NCBI RefSeq assembly: GCF_001270495.1
Contig: NZ_LGUR01000201.1
Coordinates: 67,434 to 131,433, forward strand
Length of the DNA: 64,000 bases
Direction: 5' to 3'
Origin: Streptomyces viridochromogenes
GTDB lineage: Bacteria; Actinomycetota; Actinomycetes; Streptomycetales; Streptomycetaceae
Numbering within the stretch: position 1 is the first letter of the stretch; each line of letters starts with the position of its first letter. Positions 25,826 through 34,702 of the stretch are shown piece after piece. The notes under the pieces are model-generated. The model was not told the origin of the DNA, made no database searches, and saw only the letters and a program-made list of their open reading frames with translations. A program made the translations under genes and the position numbers.

Positions 25826-26923
25826 TCAGGACCGCGCCCATTCCCGCCAGCGCTTGGTGACGGCGTCCTTGTTCTCCACCCACCAGTCGACGTCCAGGTC
25901 GAAGCCGGTGTAAAGGTGCTCCGGGGAGCTGGCCAGGTCCGCGGCGGCCCTGGAAAGGTACTTGTAGGCAGCGGGCACGACCGGGCCCATGGGGTAGACC
26001 TCGGCGAAGCCGGCCTGCACCTCGGGCCGCAGGGCGAAGTCGATGAGCCTGTAGGCGGCGTCGACATTCCGGGCGCCGATGGGGATGCCGAAGCCGCTGC
26101 TCTGCCGACGGGCGCCGTTCCACTGATAGGCGAGCGGTGCGCCCCGCTTGATGAGCTGGTTGGGGCGGCCGTGCCAGACACTGGAGGCCGAGACCTGTCG
26201 GCGTTGCAGTAGCAGTCCCGGCGTAGCGCCGTCGGCCCAGAATTCGCGCACGGCGCTCTTGATCTCGTCGAGGACTCTGAAGGCGCGGTCGACGTCGAGG
26301 GGATAGAGCTTGTCCCGGGCCACACCGTCAGCGAGGAGGGCGAACTCCAGCTCCGGTGGGCCCGCCTCCGGGCTCTGCAGGGCACGGCTGCCCGGGAACG
26401 CACCGGTGTCCCAGAAGTCCGCCCAGGACTGGGGCGTCTTCCCGCCGAAGGCGTCGGTGCGGAACGCCATGACGCTGGCCCAGTAGTTCTTGCCGACGCC
26501 GTACGAGGTGAGCAGCGACTCGGCGATGCCGGCGTTCCTCGTGCCCTTCAGCCGGTCGTAGTCGAGCTCCTGCGTGGCTCCGGCCCCCTCGAAGCGTGCC
26601 AGCGCGCTCATGTCGATGTCGATGACGTCGAACTGCGGGCGACCTTCCTTGATCTGCGCAAGGATCTGCGCGTAGAAGGGGATGTTGACCACGCTGACCT
26701 GGATGCCGGTCTCTTTGCTGAACGGCTCGTAGACCGCCTTGCGGTTCGCTTCACCGTAGGCGCCCCCGATGTCACGGACGACTAGCGTCTTGCTGCTCCC
26801 GGCGTCGTTGGTCTTCCGGTCGGCACGGCCTCCACATGCGGTGAACGCAGTGGCGGCGGCGCCTGCCGCGACGGAGCCGATCCCGCGTAGGAACGCTCTG
26901 CGCTCGATCCTGACGTCCATCAC
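25826..26923 (-). CDS. PotD-type substrate-binding lipoprotein paired with sensor phosphatase
   Basis: The 365-residue protein has a twin-arginine-like leader (ERRAFLRGIG) and a lipobox-like TAFTACGG. It is a paralogue of the importer binding protein at 9815 (shared VVRD.GG.YG, FGGK.P.SWADFWDT, LYPLDVDRAF, DVDWWVEN). It starts at GTG 26923 or ATG 26920 after AGGAGG. No permease or ATPase gene is near it; instead it lies 79 bases upstream of the sensor phosphatase gene. It may therefore present a ligand to the phosphatase, as binding proteins do for some histidine kinases, rather than serve transport. This role is inference. Confidence 0.88.
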   Translation of the reverse strand: MMDVRIERRAFLRGIGSVAAGAAATAFTACGGRADRKTNDAGSSKTLVVRDIGGAYGEANRKAVYEPFSKETGIQVSVVNIPFYAQILAQIKEGRPQFDVIDIDMSALARFEGAGATQELDYDRLKGTRNAGIAESLLTSYGVGKNYWASVMAFRTDAFGGKTPQSWADFWDTGAFPGSRALQSPEAGPPELEFALLADGVARDKLYPLDVDRAFRVLDEIKSAVREFWADGATPGLLLQRRQVSASSVWHGRPNQLIKRGAPLAYQWNGARRQSSGFGIPIGARNVDAAYRLIDFALRPEVQAGFAEVYPMGPVVPAAYKYLSRAAADLASSPEHLYTGFDLDVDWWVENKDAVTKRWREWARS

Positions 26924-27315
26924 CGTATGCCTCCTGCGAAGCCGGGTGCGAGGCCCGTCGGCGCGGGCTGTTCGCAGGACGCCGCCGACGCTCGTCGCCT
27001 GGGCGGACGCCGGACCATGGGTCAGCCGGGGCGACGGTGAGCCGGGTCACGCCATAGTAGGACCATGCGGTCACGGACGCCATGACCTGGCACTACACCG
27101 CGGCGACAGGACGTCGGCGGATACATCGAGGCGATGGCTGGTCCTGGCCGCAGGTATGCCGAACGGCCCTTCACGAGCCGTCCATTGATTGAGGTTTCAC
27201 CAGTCGAGGTAGGTCAAGTAAGGCTCGCCTTGGGCCGACTGCGGGTGTCGCTCGCCGTGCCGCCGGTGCAGGCCCTGTCGCCGCACAGCAACGATGCCAC
27301 CGTGCTGAGCAAGCT
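26924..27315. other. Upstream region of the binding-protein/phosphatase unit
   Basis: No gene is recognised. The 100 bases next to 26923 must hold the promoter of the two-gene unit, but no clear hexamers and no TGGTCGACAA-type site were found. Beyond about 27170 the DNA grades into the fragment mosaic. Confidence 0.4.
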
Positions 27316-27627
27316 GACGGCACGCCGGTCACCGCCGAGTCCGTCGTCAACGCGCTCGACCAGGCGGGCGCCGCCGAGACCAAGCCCCGCGTCCTCAGCG
27401 ACGTCACCCTCACCGCGAAGGCCGAGGACGCCGACACGGTCACCATCAGCACCAAGGCAGCCGATCCGGTGCTCCCGCTGCGCCTGGCCAGCCCCGTGCA
27501 GGGCATCCCCTCAGCCAAGGCGTACGGCAAGGACGGCACCGTCAGCCCGGTCGGCACCGGCACCGGTCCCTTCGAGATCACGAAGCCCACCGGGAAGTCC
27601 AAGGCCACGTTCGACCGCTGTGCCTGA
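27316..27627 (+). pseudogene. Fragment of a peptide/nickel-type (family 5) substrate-binding protein
   Basis: About 100 codons read DGTPVTAESVVNALDQA, then VTLTAKAEDADTVTIST and SPVGTGTGPFEITK. This is the stretch after the first lobe of SBP_bac_5 lipoproteins. The preceding frame is broken, and the fragment ends at a TGA at 27625, where the opposite-strand ATPase relic starts. Both ends of the protein are missing. Confidence 0.6.
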
Positions 27628-28045
27628 GCGGGCGCCGTTGCCGATGGCAGCGGTGATCGCGGTCGGGGTGGCCAGGCCCGCGGTGCAGGGGCAGGCGATG
27701 AGCAGCATGGTGATCGCTCGTCGGGCGTCTTCGAGTGAGGACGTACGTGATCCCCGCGAGGGCGAAGGAGACGGGGACGAAGCGACGGGTGAAGGCAGTG
27801 GCGACGGTCTGGATCGGGGCCCGGTCGGCCTGTGCCTCCTCGGCCCGGGTGATGATCCGCCCGACGACGGTGTCCTGGCCGACGGAGGTGGCCCGCATGG
27901 TCACGGAGCCGTTGGAGATGAGGGTGCCCGCATACACCTCGCTGCCGGACTGTGCGTACACCGGGAGGGCATCGCCGGACTCGGCGGTGCCGTCGACGGG
28001 ATTGCGGTGGTGTTCGTAGACCGCGACGACGCCGCCGGCCCTGAT
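27628..28045 (-). pseudogene. Fragment of a P1B-type metal-transporting ATPase
   Basis: The minus strand encodes VYEHHRNPVDGTAESGD, then EVYAGTLISNGSVT, VVGRIITRAEEAQADRAPIQ and, after a frame break, LLIACPCTAGLATPTAI with the CPC metal-site motif of copper/heavy-metal pumps. The phosphorylation and ATP-binding domains are absent and the TGE actuator loop is deleted. It is non-functional. Confidence 0.65.
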
Positions 28046-28262
28046 GCTCCGGTGAGGTCAACCCTCCACCTCCACGCCGTCGCGGACCAGCCAGACCCGC
28101 TCCTCGCAGATGGAGAGCGGCTCCCGCCGAGGGTGCGTGCGGCGCCGCGGAACGTAGGTACACGGCGCCGGGCCCGTCTCGACGCCGCGCGCGGGGTGCG
28201 GAGCGGCTCGGCAGCCCTTCGGCCGGTCGCCGGTCATGCTGAGGACGGGTGCCGGATTTCAC

Positions 28263-28535
28263 TTCGTGGGCGGGGGACCCCGGCAGGCCCCGTCGGTTGA
28301 TCCATATCAGGCGCTTCAGGCCCAAGTCGTGGCCTGGGATGACGTCGTTCTCCCAGCCCTGGGCGACATGGATGACCTGTGCCGGGGCGGCATCGATCTC
28401 CTTGGACGCGTACTCGAAGGTTTCCGGGAGGGCTGTACGCGCGGGACTTCTCGGCGTCCCGATCAGGCGGTCCTGGGTGTTGGAGAAGATGGCGATCTCG
28501 TAGCGGTTCTTGAGGTGGCGCAGCGCCTCGGGAAC
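28263..28535 (-). pseudogene. Fragment of a HAD type II hydrolase gene
   Basis: It matches the middle and end of the HAD protein at 18610: VPEALRHLKNRYEIAIFSNT, then after a deletion of about 15-20 residues TFEYASKEIDAAPAQVIHVA and HDLGLKRLIWINRRG. The nucleophile-bearing N-terminus is missing. It is the third HAD gene of this branch in the window. Nothing is recognised in 28046-28262. Confidence 0.7.
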
Positions 28536-28591
28536 TCCATGCTGGAGCGCAGCACCTCGTCGCTTGCGCACGACCGGGGGTCGCTCCTCGT

Positions 28592-29671
28592 TCAGGCGAG
28601 GTCATGACGGCCTTCCCGGAGTTGCGCAATGACGTCGCCCAGGGGTACGGCCATGGCCCGCCCGACGTTGATCCAGTCGTCCTTGGCGTGGCCGAGGAGG
28701 TAGTCGCGCCGTTCTGGTACGCGCTCCGCGCGCCAGTTCGTGATCAGCGCGCGCAGCGTGAGTCGTGCCAGCGCGGCAATCGGCAGCAGCGGAAGTTCCC
28801 AGTCCGCGATGGGGCGTGCCCGTTCGTAGCCGGCGACGAAGGCGCAGGCATCCCGCCAGGGATGATCCGGCGCCCGGCCGAGCAGGTTCGCCAGGGAGAC
28901 AGCAGGGTCGAAGATCACGGCACTGCGCACGGTGTCACCGAAGTCGATGACGCCGGTGACGAAGTCGTCGCTTTGCGGATCCACCACAACGTTGTAAGGG
29001 CTGTAGTCGCCGTGGATCACTTGCGTTTCGAGATCATTCAGCCTCGGGACGATGGCTCTGTCGAAAAGCCGGAAGACCTCCTGAGCCAACTGACGGTGCT
29101 CGGTATTCGGTGTGTGCTCGACAAGTCCGGTCAGCTGGTGGAAATGCCGAATGTCCCATACCAGCCCTCGTCGGTCCGCAGGGTGCTCAAATGCTTTCAG
29201 CGCCACGTCGACTCGTCCCAGCATCCCGCCCACCTGGGCGAGCTGTTCCGCGGTTGGATTCGTTCGTGCCAGGACCGGACCTTCGACGAAGTCGAACACC
29301 CGCAGGACTCGAGTCGTGCCGTCGTTCGTTTTGATGGCCACGCGGTCGTCTCCGCCGACGGTCAGCTTCACCCGCTGGACCGGCAAATCCGGAGCGGCGC
29401 CTTGGAGGAAACGCATCACGGCGGTCTGTAGAGCGACAACCATTTCTGCCTCGTCAGGGGGTGAAACCTTCACGAGGTAGTCGTTCGAGTCGGTCCTGAG
29501 CCTGAACGTGTCGTCCTTCTCCGTCGCCAGTCGATCGAGGCGTCCGCCGACGTGGTAACGCCTCTCAAGGAGGGCGCTCACCAGCATGACGTCGATGGGC
29601 TCGTGAGACGATGCCAGGCCGCTCTCCTCGAAGAGCCGTTGAGCGATTCTCATTGCCGGTGAGTTGTTCAT
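28592..29671 (-). CDS. APH-family kinase, hydroxylysine kinase-like
   Basis: The 359-residue protein has a protein-kinase-like fold of the aminoglycoside phosphotransferase family. It shows the catalytic loop VIHGDYSPYNVVVD (about residue 228) and the metal-binding VIDFGDT, with FRLRTDSNDYLVKV as the ATP lysine region. Relatives phosphorylate 5-hydroxylysine, ethanolamine or similar amino alcohols. It starts 22 bases after the stop of the upstream PLP enzyme on the same strand. The pair matches the kinase plus phospho-lyase logic of hydroxylysine breakdown. Confidence 0.8.
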   Translation of the reverse strand: MNNSPAMRIAQRLFEESGLASSHEPIDVMLVSALLERRYHVGGRLDRLATEKDDTFRLRTDSNDYLVKVSPPDEAEMVVALQTAVMRFLQGAAPDLPVQRVKLTVGGDDRVAIKTNDGTTRVLRVFDFVEGPVLARTNPTAEQLAQVGGMLGRVDVALKAFEHPADRRGLVWDIRHFHQLTGLVEHTPNTEHRQLAQEVFRLFDRAIVPRLNDLETQVIHGDYSPYNVVVDPQSDDFVTGVIDFGDTVRSAVIFDPAVSLANLLGRAPDHPWRDACAFVAGYERARPIADWELPLLPIAALARLTLRALITNWRAERVPERRDYLLGHAKDDWINVGRAMAVPLGDVIAQLREGRHDLA

Positions 29672-29693
29672 GGTCAGTTCCTTGGCCAGCCTG

Positions 29694-31043
29694 CTACAGA
29701 CGGTCCTTCGCGATCTCGGAGAAAGTCTCCAGGAATCGGGTCACATCGGCGGAGGTGAAGGCCAGCGGGGGACGGATCTTCAGAACGTTCGCCGCTTTGC
29801 CCGTGCCGCTGATGAGGATCCGACGGTCGCGCATGTCGTTGATGACGTCTTCGGTGCGTGAGCGGTCGGGCTCGAGCGTCTCCCGGTCCTTGACGAGCTC
29901 CACACCGACGTAGAGACCGCTGCCGCGCACCTCAGCTACGTAAGGGGAATCCTTCGTGATCTCCTGGAGCCCTGCGCGCAGAGCCGTACCGTTCTCGAGA
30001 GCGCGCTGCTGCACGTTCTCGTTCTCGAAGACATCCAGGACTGCGGCGCCGGCGGCCACAGGGATCGAGCTGCCGGCAAAGGTGTTGAAGTAGCGAACGT
30101 TCTGTCCGAACCCCTCGCAGACCTCGGGTCGGAAAACCACACCGGAGATCGGCAATCCGTTGCCCATCGGCTTACCCATGGTGACGATGTCCGGCAGCAC
30201 AGCGTGGCGGGTGAAGCCCCACATCGTATCCCCGAGCCGGGCGAATCCCGACTGCACCTCGTCCGCGATGTAGACACCGCCGGCCGCGTGCACCTCCTCC
30301 ACGACGGCCCTCATGTAACCGACCGGGTCCGTGAAGATTCCATCGCTGGAGTAGGCGCAGTCGGTGATCAGCGCCGCGAGCCGGTAACCGTGGCGCTCAA
30401 GGTCGTCGATCGCGCCGCGCACCTGGTTGCGCATGTGCTCGGCGAGCGTGGATCCGGGCGCGACGAGGCGCGGGTCAGGAGGATCGATGAGCCGGACGTT
30501 CGGTCCCAGTGGTGATCCTGTGCCCAGAGTCGGCGAGAAGCTCGCCACCTCACGAGTGAGGCCGTGGTAGGCCCAGCGGGTCACGATGATGCCCTCACCG
30601 CCGGTGTGGAACCTCGCCACCCGCACCGCGAGGTCGTTGGCCTCCGACCCGCTGCACGCGAGACTCAGCTTCGACAACTCCTCGGGAAAGGTCGCGAGGA
30701 GCCGCTCCGCATAGTCGACCAGCGACTCCTGGACGTAGCGGGTGTTGGTGTTGACTGCAGTCATCTGGCGGGAGACGGCCGCGGCCACGTGCGGGTGGGC
30801 GTGCCCGACGCACGGAACGTTGTTGTACGCGTCGAGGTAGTCGTAGCCGTCGCGGTCGATCAGGTGGGCCCCGTGACCGGAGACGAACTCGACCGGCTCC
30901 TTGTAGATGAGCGTGTAACCAGGACCGAGCACCTTGTTGCGGCGTCGGATGGTCTCCTGGAGGTGCTCGGGGAGTTCGCTCAGGCCGCCCGGGTCGAACC
31001 GGTTGGGGTAGTGGGCGAGGGCTCGACTCAGCGTCGAAGTCAT
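29694..31043 (-). CDS. Class III aminotransferase-fold phospho-lyase (hydroxylysine/ethanolamine-phosphate type)
   Basis: This 449-residue protein has the class III PLP fold: ACSGSEANDLAVRVAR, WAYHGLTREV, IADEVQSGFARLG and the PLP lysine in VTMGKPMGNGLPI. The GKPMGNG form and RYFNTFAGSSIP are typical of AGXT2L1/AGXT2L2-like enzymes that eliminate phosphate and ammonia from phosphoethanolamine or 5-phosphohydroxylysine. ATG 31043 is chosen over an upstream in-frame extension of poor composition. It is the first gene of a two-gene operon with the APH-type kinase. Confidence 0.83.
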   Translation of the reverse strand: MTSTLSRALAHYPNRFDPGGLSELPEHLQETIRRRNKVLGPGYTLIYKEPVEFVSGHGAHLIDRDGYDYLDAYNNVPCVGHAHPHVAAAVSRQMTAVNTNTRYVQESLVDYAERLLATFPEELSKLSLACSGSEANDLAVRVARFHTGGEGIIVTRWAYHGLTREVASFSPTLGTGSPLGPNVRLIDPPDPRLVAPGSTLAEHMRNQVRGAIDDLERHGYRLAALITDCAYSSDGIFTDPVGYMRAVVEEVHAAGGVYIADEVQSGFARLGDTMWGFTRHAVLPDIVTMGKPMGNGLPISGVVFRPEVCEGFGQNVRYFNTFAGSSIPVAAGAAVLDVFENENVQQRALENGTALRAGLQEITKDSPYVAEVRGSGLYVGVELVKDRETLEPDRSRTEDVINDMRDRRILISGTGKAANVLKIRPPLAFTSADVTRFLETFSEIAKDRL

Positions 31044-31108
31044 CGTGGGCACACCTTTCGGCCTGGTTCCGTCGGAGTTGCTCGCTGCTGTGGCTGAGAC
31101 CCTACCCA

Positions 31109-31137
31109 TTTTTAGTTCCAGTTCCAACCTGAAACAA
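31109..31137 (-). promoter_or_regulatory. Candidate promoter of the phospho-lyase/kinase operon
   Basis: On the minus strand TTGTTT (31137-31132) and TAAAAA (31114-31109) are 17 bases apart in an unusually A/T-rich patch. The spacer holds a direct repeat GGAAC..GGAAC. It lies 66 bases upstream of ATG 31043 and could be bound by the divergent ROK regulator. Confidence 0.5.
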
Positions 31138-31159
31138 GAAACTGACGGGAGCTGCACGG

Positions 31160-31909
31160 TGCTCCGCGAGCCGGTGCGGCGCTCCCTGAGGTCTCCTCGC
31201 GGTCACGTCGACCCATGGCCTCACTCGAACCCCGTAAGGCCGGGCTCCGTAGGCTCGTGCGCCGCCGGCATCGTTCGTCGGCGTATACGGTGCCGCCGGT
31301 CCCCTGGTTCGTTGGGCTTTTCGTCGGCGCCCGGTCCCGCCCTTCGACCGGATCATTGCCGCGTTCGTCAGGAAATTCGATCTATAGGGCCTCAATCCAA
31401 GACCTTGATCCATCGGCCGACCGGCGCGACGCTGGGTCCCTGGTTACCGGCCAGGGGTAGGACGACCGGCGAGAGACGTTCCTGTCTCTTCGCTGGCCGC
31501 GGCCCCTGGAAGCTTCGACGACGGGCGCGACATCATCGCGCCTGCCCGTGGCAAAGCACCCCGAGTTCCTGCGGCTCAGGCGGTCCGACTTGCCGGCGTC
31601 AAGGCGCTGACCGTGAGCGTCAGCTCGGCGACATGCGGTCAAGTCGCTCTGTGAGCGTAGTGGGTCCAACGCTGTCAAGGTCGTCGGGGTCGTCCACAAG
31701 CGGCTGACCGTAAAGGGGGTGCACCGTCCGATCGATGTTCGCTGCTCATGGTCAGTTGGTCGTCGACCCTCAGCTTCAGGCCTGAGCCCCCAGGCGGTGG
31801 CTCCGTCCTGGAGGCCCTGGTGACCCCCCTTAGGTGTGCATGACCGTTGATCGTCGCGTCCAAACCGGGCCCGGCTCGCTCGGTGTATCGGGCTCGCTAT
31901 GGTCATGAG
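31160..31909. other. Divergent intergenic region, no gene recognised
   Basis: About 750 bases lie between the phospho-lyase operon and the ROK gene. Frames exist but show no domains or ribosome sites, so decayed coding sequence is likely. TATGGT at 31898-31903 lies seven bases before the ROK start and could be the -10 of a leaderless transcript. Confidence 0.4.
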
Positions 31910-33079
31910 GTGACCAGCAACCCCACATCGCGCGACTACAACAAGGCCTCGGTCCTTGATGTAGTCCTGACCCGGGCGCCCTTGACGCGGAACGAGCTCA
32001 TCAAGCTCACGGGCTTGAGCAAGGCCACGGTGTCCCGAGCCGTAGAGGAGCTTCGGGCGGATGGCTTCGTCATCGACGGCGGAGTGGATGAGGTTGTCGG
32101 CCGCGGCCGCCGGTCCACCTATCTGGACGTGCCCGGCACGACCGGGCACGTCGTGGGTATCAGCTTCGGCGCGCAGACCACCTGCGTCCTCGTGACCGAT
32201 CTGAGGGGCCGCGAGGTCCACCACGTGACGGTTCCCACCGAGGACCACGACGAGGTCAGGGCCGGCGCCGAGTGGCTGGTCGGCTTGATTGCGAAGGCCG
32301 GCGAATCCGCACAGGGACCACTGCGCCAGGTCGTCGCCGCGGTGCCAGGCCGGGTCCGGAACGGCAAGGAGATCTTCGGCCCGGCGGAGTCGATGAAAAT
32401 CTTCACTGGCTCTGATCTTCAGCGAGCCATTGAAGACCTGATCAATGCTCCCGTGCTCCTCGACAGTGACGCCAATGCGTCCTTGCTCGGGATCCTCACC
32501 AACGACGCCACCGTCAGGAACGCCGCGCTCTTCAGCCTCAGCACCAACCTGAACTTCGCCAGCTGCACAGATCACGAGCTCGCCCGCGGGCGGACGCCTA
32601 CCTTCGGGGACATTGGTGTGCTCTCCTCCGGGGTTGACGATGAGATCCTCGATGAGCTGCTGAGCACAAGAGGTCTTCTTCGCTTTGCTCGTGGGCGCGG
32701 ACTCGACCTGGAACGCATCGAAGACCTCTGGCTGGAAACGCACGAGGAGATGGCGCACGCCGAGGTGTTGGAAGCGTTCACCACGGCAATCGCGGCTGCT
32801 GTCAGCGTCGTCGCCGTGATGCTGGACCCTGAATCGGTCTATTTCGTGGGTCGATTGCGCCCGCTTGTCGAAGAAGTGCTTCCGGAGGTGCGCAGGCGAC
32901 TGGACCAGAGCCTTCCGGCGGTCCCAGAGATCAAGGCGGTGACGCAGGTGATCGGCCTGTCGACGGCAGAAGGAGCGGTGTACGCGTGCCTGACCATGGC
33001 TCAGGGCCGGCTACGAGACGCTGTGCTCGGGGCGCGTCGCCAGAGCCAACCTACAGAGCGATCGGCACCAGCCTTCTGA
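31910..33079 (+). CDS. ROK-family transcriptional regulator without the zinc motif
   Basis: The 389-residue protein has an N-terminal helix-turn-helix (TRNELIKLTGLSKATVSRAV) and a ROK/actin-like ATPase-fold domain (GHVVGISFGAQT, AVPGRVRNG, LLDSDANASLLG, DPESVYFVGRL). The normal GHxxx...CxCGxxGCxE zinc-binding segment is replaced by a stretch without such cysteines, so sugar kinase activity is unlikely. GTG 31910 is taken as the start because the protein then begins MTSNPTSRDYNKASVL as in relatives; no ribosome site precedes it. It is divergent from the phospho-lyase/kinase operon and probably controls it. Confidence 0.82.
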   Translation: MTSNPTSRDYNKASVLDVVLTRAPLTRNELIKLTGLSKATVSRAVEELRADGFVIDGGVDEVVGRGRRSTYLDVPGTTGHVVGISFGAQTTCVLVTDLRGREVHHVTVPTEDHDEVRAGAEWLVGLIAKAGESAQGPLRQVVAAVPGRVRNGKEIFGPAESMKIFTGSDLQRAIEDLINAPVLLDSDANASLLGILTNDATVRNAALFSLSTNLNFASCTDHELARGRTPTFGDIGVLSSGVDDEILDELLSTRGLLRFARGRGLDLERIEDLWLETHEEMAHAEVLEAFTTAIAAAVSVVAVMLDPESVYFVGRLRPLVEEVLPEVRRRLDQSLPAVPEIKAVTQVIGLSTAEGAVYACLTMAQGRLRDAVLGARRQSQPTERSAPAF

Positions 33080-33504
33080 CTCGGCCACCAAACCAACCCA
33101 CGCTTCATGTTGAAACGAGGTTCCCCCGCTGCGCTGGGGTGGCTGTTCGTGGTGACGACTCTGCCTGTGCCGACCCTGGCCGCCCGGTCCGTGCACACCC
33201 CCAGGGCTGCAGGCGTCGGCGGCCCGACGTCGGGTGAAAGGGCGCCGTTCTGACAACTGCCGAGGAAGACCAGCGGGCTCCAGGGAGTACGAGTCGATCT
33301 GTCACTGGGGGTGGCCAAGGAGTGAAAGCTGGTCCGGCATCAGGTTTGACAGGACCCGCGCGAGCCCTCCCTGATCGACGTCGACACCCACCTGAAGTAG
33401 CGGCCGATGAGCGTCATGTCGGCCGGTACGGAGGCCCGTCCGTCCCGGTGGCGCGCGGGCCTCGGCCGCCTCGCCGCCGGGGCCGCGCTGCTGACGGCCG
33501 TGGC
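33080..33504. other. Intergenic, no gene recognised
   Basis: Overlapping short frames are present but none is convincing. The stretch precedes a run of gene fragments (33505-34584). Confidence 0.4.
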
Positions 33505-33651
33505 CATGCACGCATCCCCGAGGTCGTCATTTGCGAGATCCTCAGCGGTGACTTCGACATCGTGGTGCGCCTGGAGGCGGCCTCTCTGGAACGCGTACGG
33601 GGTATCTGGGAGGACATCGCCCAGATACCCGGTGTACGGGAGCCGGGGTGA
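33505..33651 (+). pseudogene. C-terminal fragment of an Lrp/AsnC-family regulator
   Basis: The last 48 codons of this frame read IPEVVICEILSGDFDIVVRL, then EAASLERVRGIWEDIAQIPG. This is the ligand-sensing RAM domain pattern of Lrp/AsnC proteins. No helix-turn-helix precedes it in frame. Confidence 0.55.
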
Positions 33652-33721
33652 GCAGCGCATCGGCAGGTACTCGCCGGTTAGCCGTTCAGTGCCAGGGGTT
33701 CGCGCTCGGTGCGGAAGGCGG

Positions 33722-34225
33722 TCATTGGACCACGTCAGTGATGTGGTTGACGCAGACGACCTTGGGCTGGGTCATCTCCTCGAAGGCGAAGCGCACGCCC
33801 TCGCGGCCCATGCTGCCGTACTTGAATCCGCCGAACGGCATGGCGTCGAAGCGGTAGTCGGAGGAGTCGTTGATCATGACGCCGCCTGCTTCCAGCAGCC
33901 GGGCCGCGGTCAGGGCGCGGTCCAGGCGGGAGGTGAAGATGCCGGCGTGGAGGCTGTAGTCGATGGCGTTGGCCTGCTCGATGGCGTCCTCGAAGGACGT
34001 GAACGGCTGCAGCATGACGACGGGGGCGAACACCTCTTCCTGCCAGATCGAGCAGGCGGCCGGGACGTCTTCCAGGACGGTCGGCGTGTACAGGGAACCG
34101 GTGGCGTGGTTGCCGCACAGCAGTACCGCGCCGTCGGCCACCGCGGTGTCGACTTTGGCCCGGGTGGCGGCCGCGGCCTGCTGGGTGATCATGGGGCCGA
34201 CGTCGGTGCGCTCGTCCGGCCGTAC
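33722..34225 (-). pseudogene. C-terminal third of an aldehyde dehydrogenase
   Basis: The frame gives [11 protein letters not shown], then [30 protein letters not shown] and [19 protein letters not shown], typical of the end of ALDH proteins. The cofactor domain, catalytic Cys and Glu are missing. The truncation point at about 34225 coincides with an IS110-like scrap on the other strand, so the loss was probably IS-mediated. Confidence 0.7.
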
Positions 34226-34286
34226 GGTCAACCGCATGGCCGGCGCGTACCGAGGTGAGGCCAAGACCGACGCTCGCGACGCTTAT
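34218..34286 (+). mobile_element. Scrap of an IS110-family transposase
   Basis: Twenty-three codons read [20 protein letters not shown] then DAY, resembling the conserved [10 protein letters not shown] region of IS110 (DEDD) transposases. It is sandwiched between the truncated ALDH and LacI fragments. No other part of the element is visible. Confidence 0.45.
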
Positions 34287-34584
34287 CGGACTTCACCGGA
34301 GGGGCCCGCACCAGCGCGAAGCCGTGCACGAGTGCCCGCTCGACGACCGTCGCGGCCACCTCCATGGAGAAGTCGAGCTGGGACGGACCGCCCGCGACGG
34401 CGAACGGAATCGACGACGCGAGCGCGATCGCCCTGGCCTGCCCCCTGCGCAGCCGCTGCGCGCGGAGGTCGGGCCGGTAGCCCAGCTCGGCCGCGATCCG
34501 CTTCACCCGCTCCCGGGTGCGCAGATCGACCTTCCCCAGCCCGTTGAGGGCGTGCAAGATGGTCGTACGGGACACGGAAGCGGC
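34285..34584 (-). pseudogene. N-terminal fragment of a LacI-family regulator
   Basis: The minus strand encodes VSRTTILHALNGLGKVDLRT, then RVKRIAAELGYRPDLRAQ. This is the LacI helix-turn-helix and hinge followed by the first strand of the ligand domain, and it stops at the IS110 scrap. The start codon end is also disturbed. Confidence 0.6.
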
Positions 34585-34702
34585 CCTGACAGGGGGTCGA
34601 TGGCGGGCACCTCGGTATTTTCCTCCATCGACGGGGCCGGGGGACACCCGTTCGGGGGCAAGCACGTGGGGTCCCGCCCGGCGGACGGGTAGTCGACGGC
34701 AC

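Noticed and set aside
25747..26403. Longer N-terminus of the sensor phosphatase
   Set aside because: The extension overlaps the binding protein gene in another frame and has no domain. GTG 25746 has a good ribosome site.
27171..28571. Single 466-codon minus-strand protein
   Set aside because: Only its first 100 codons match a family (HAD). The rest is an Arg/Pro-rich frame antisense to or out of frame with the ATPase and binding-protein fragments.
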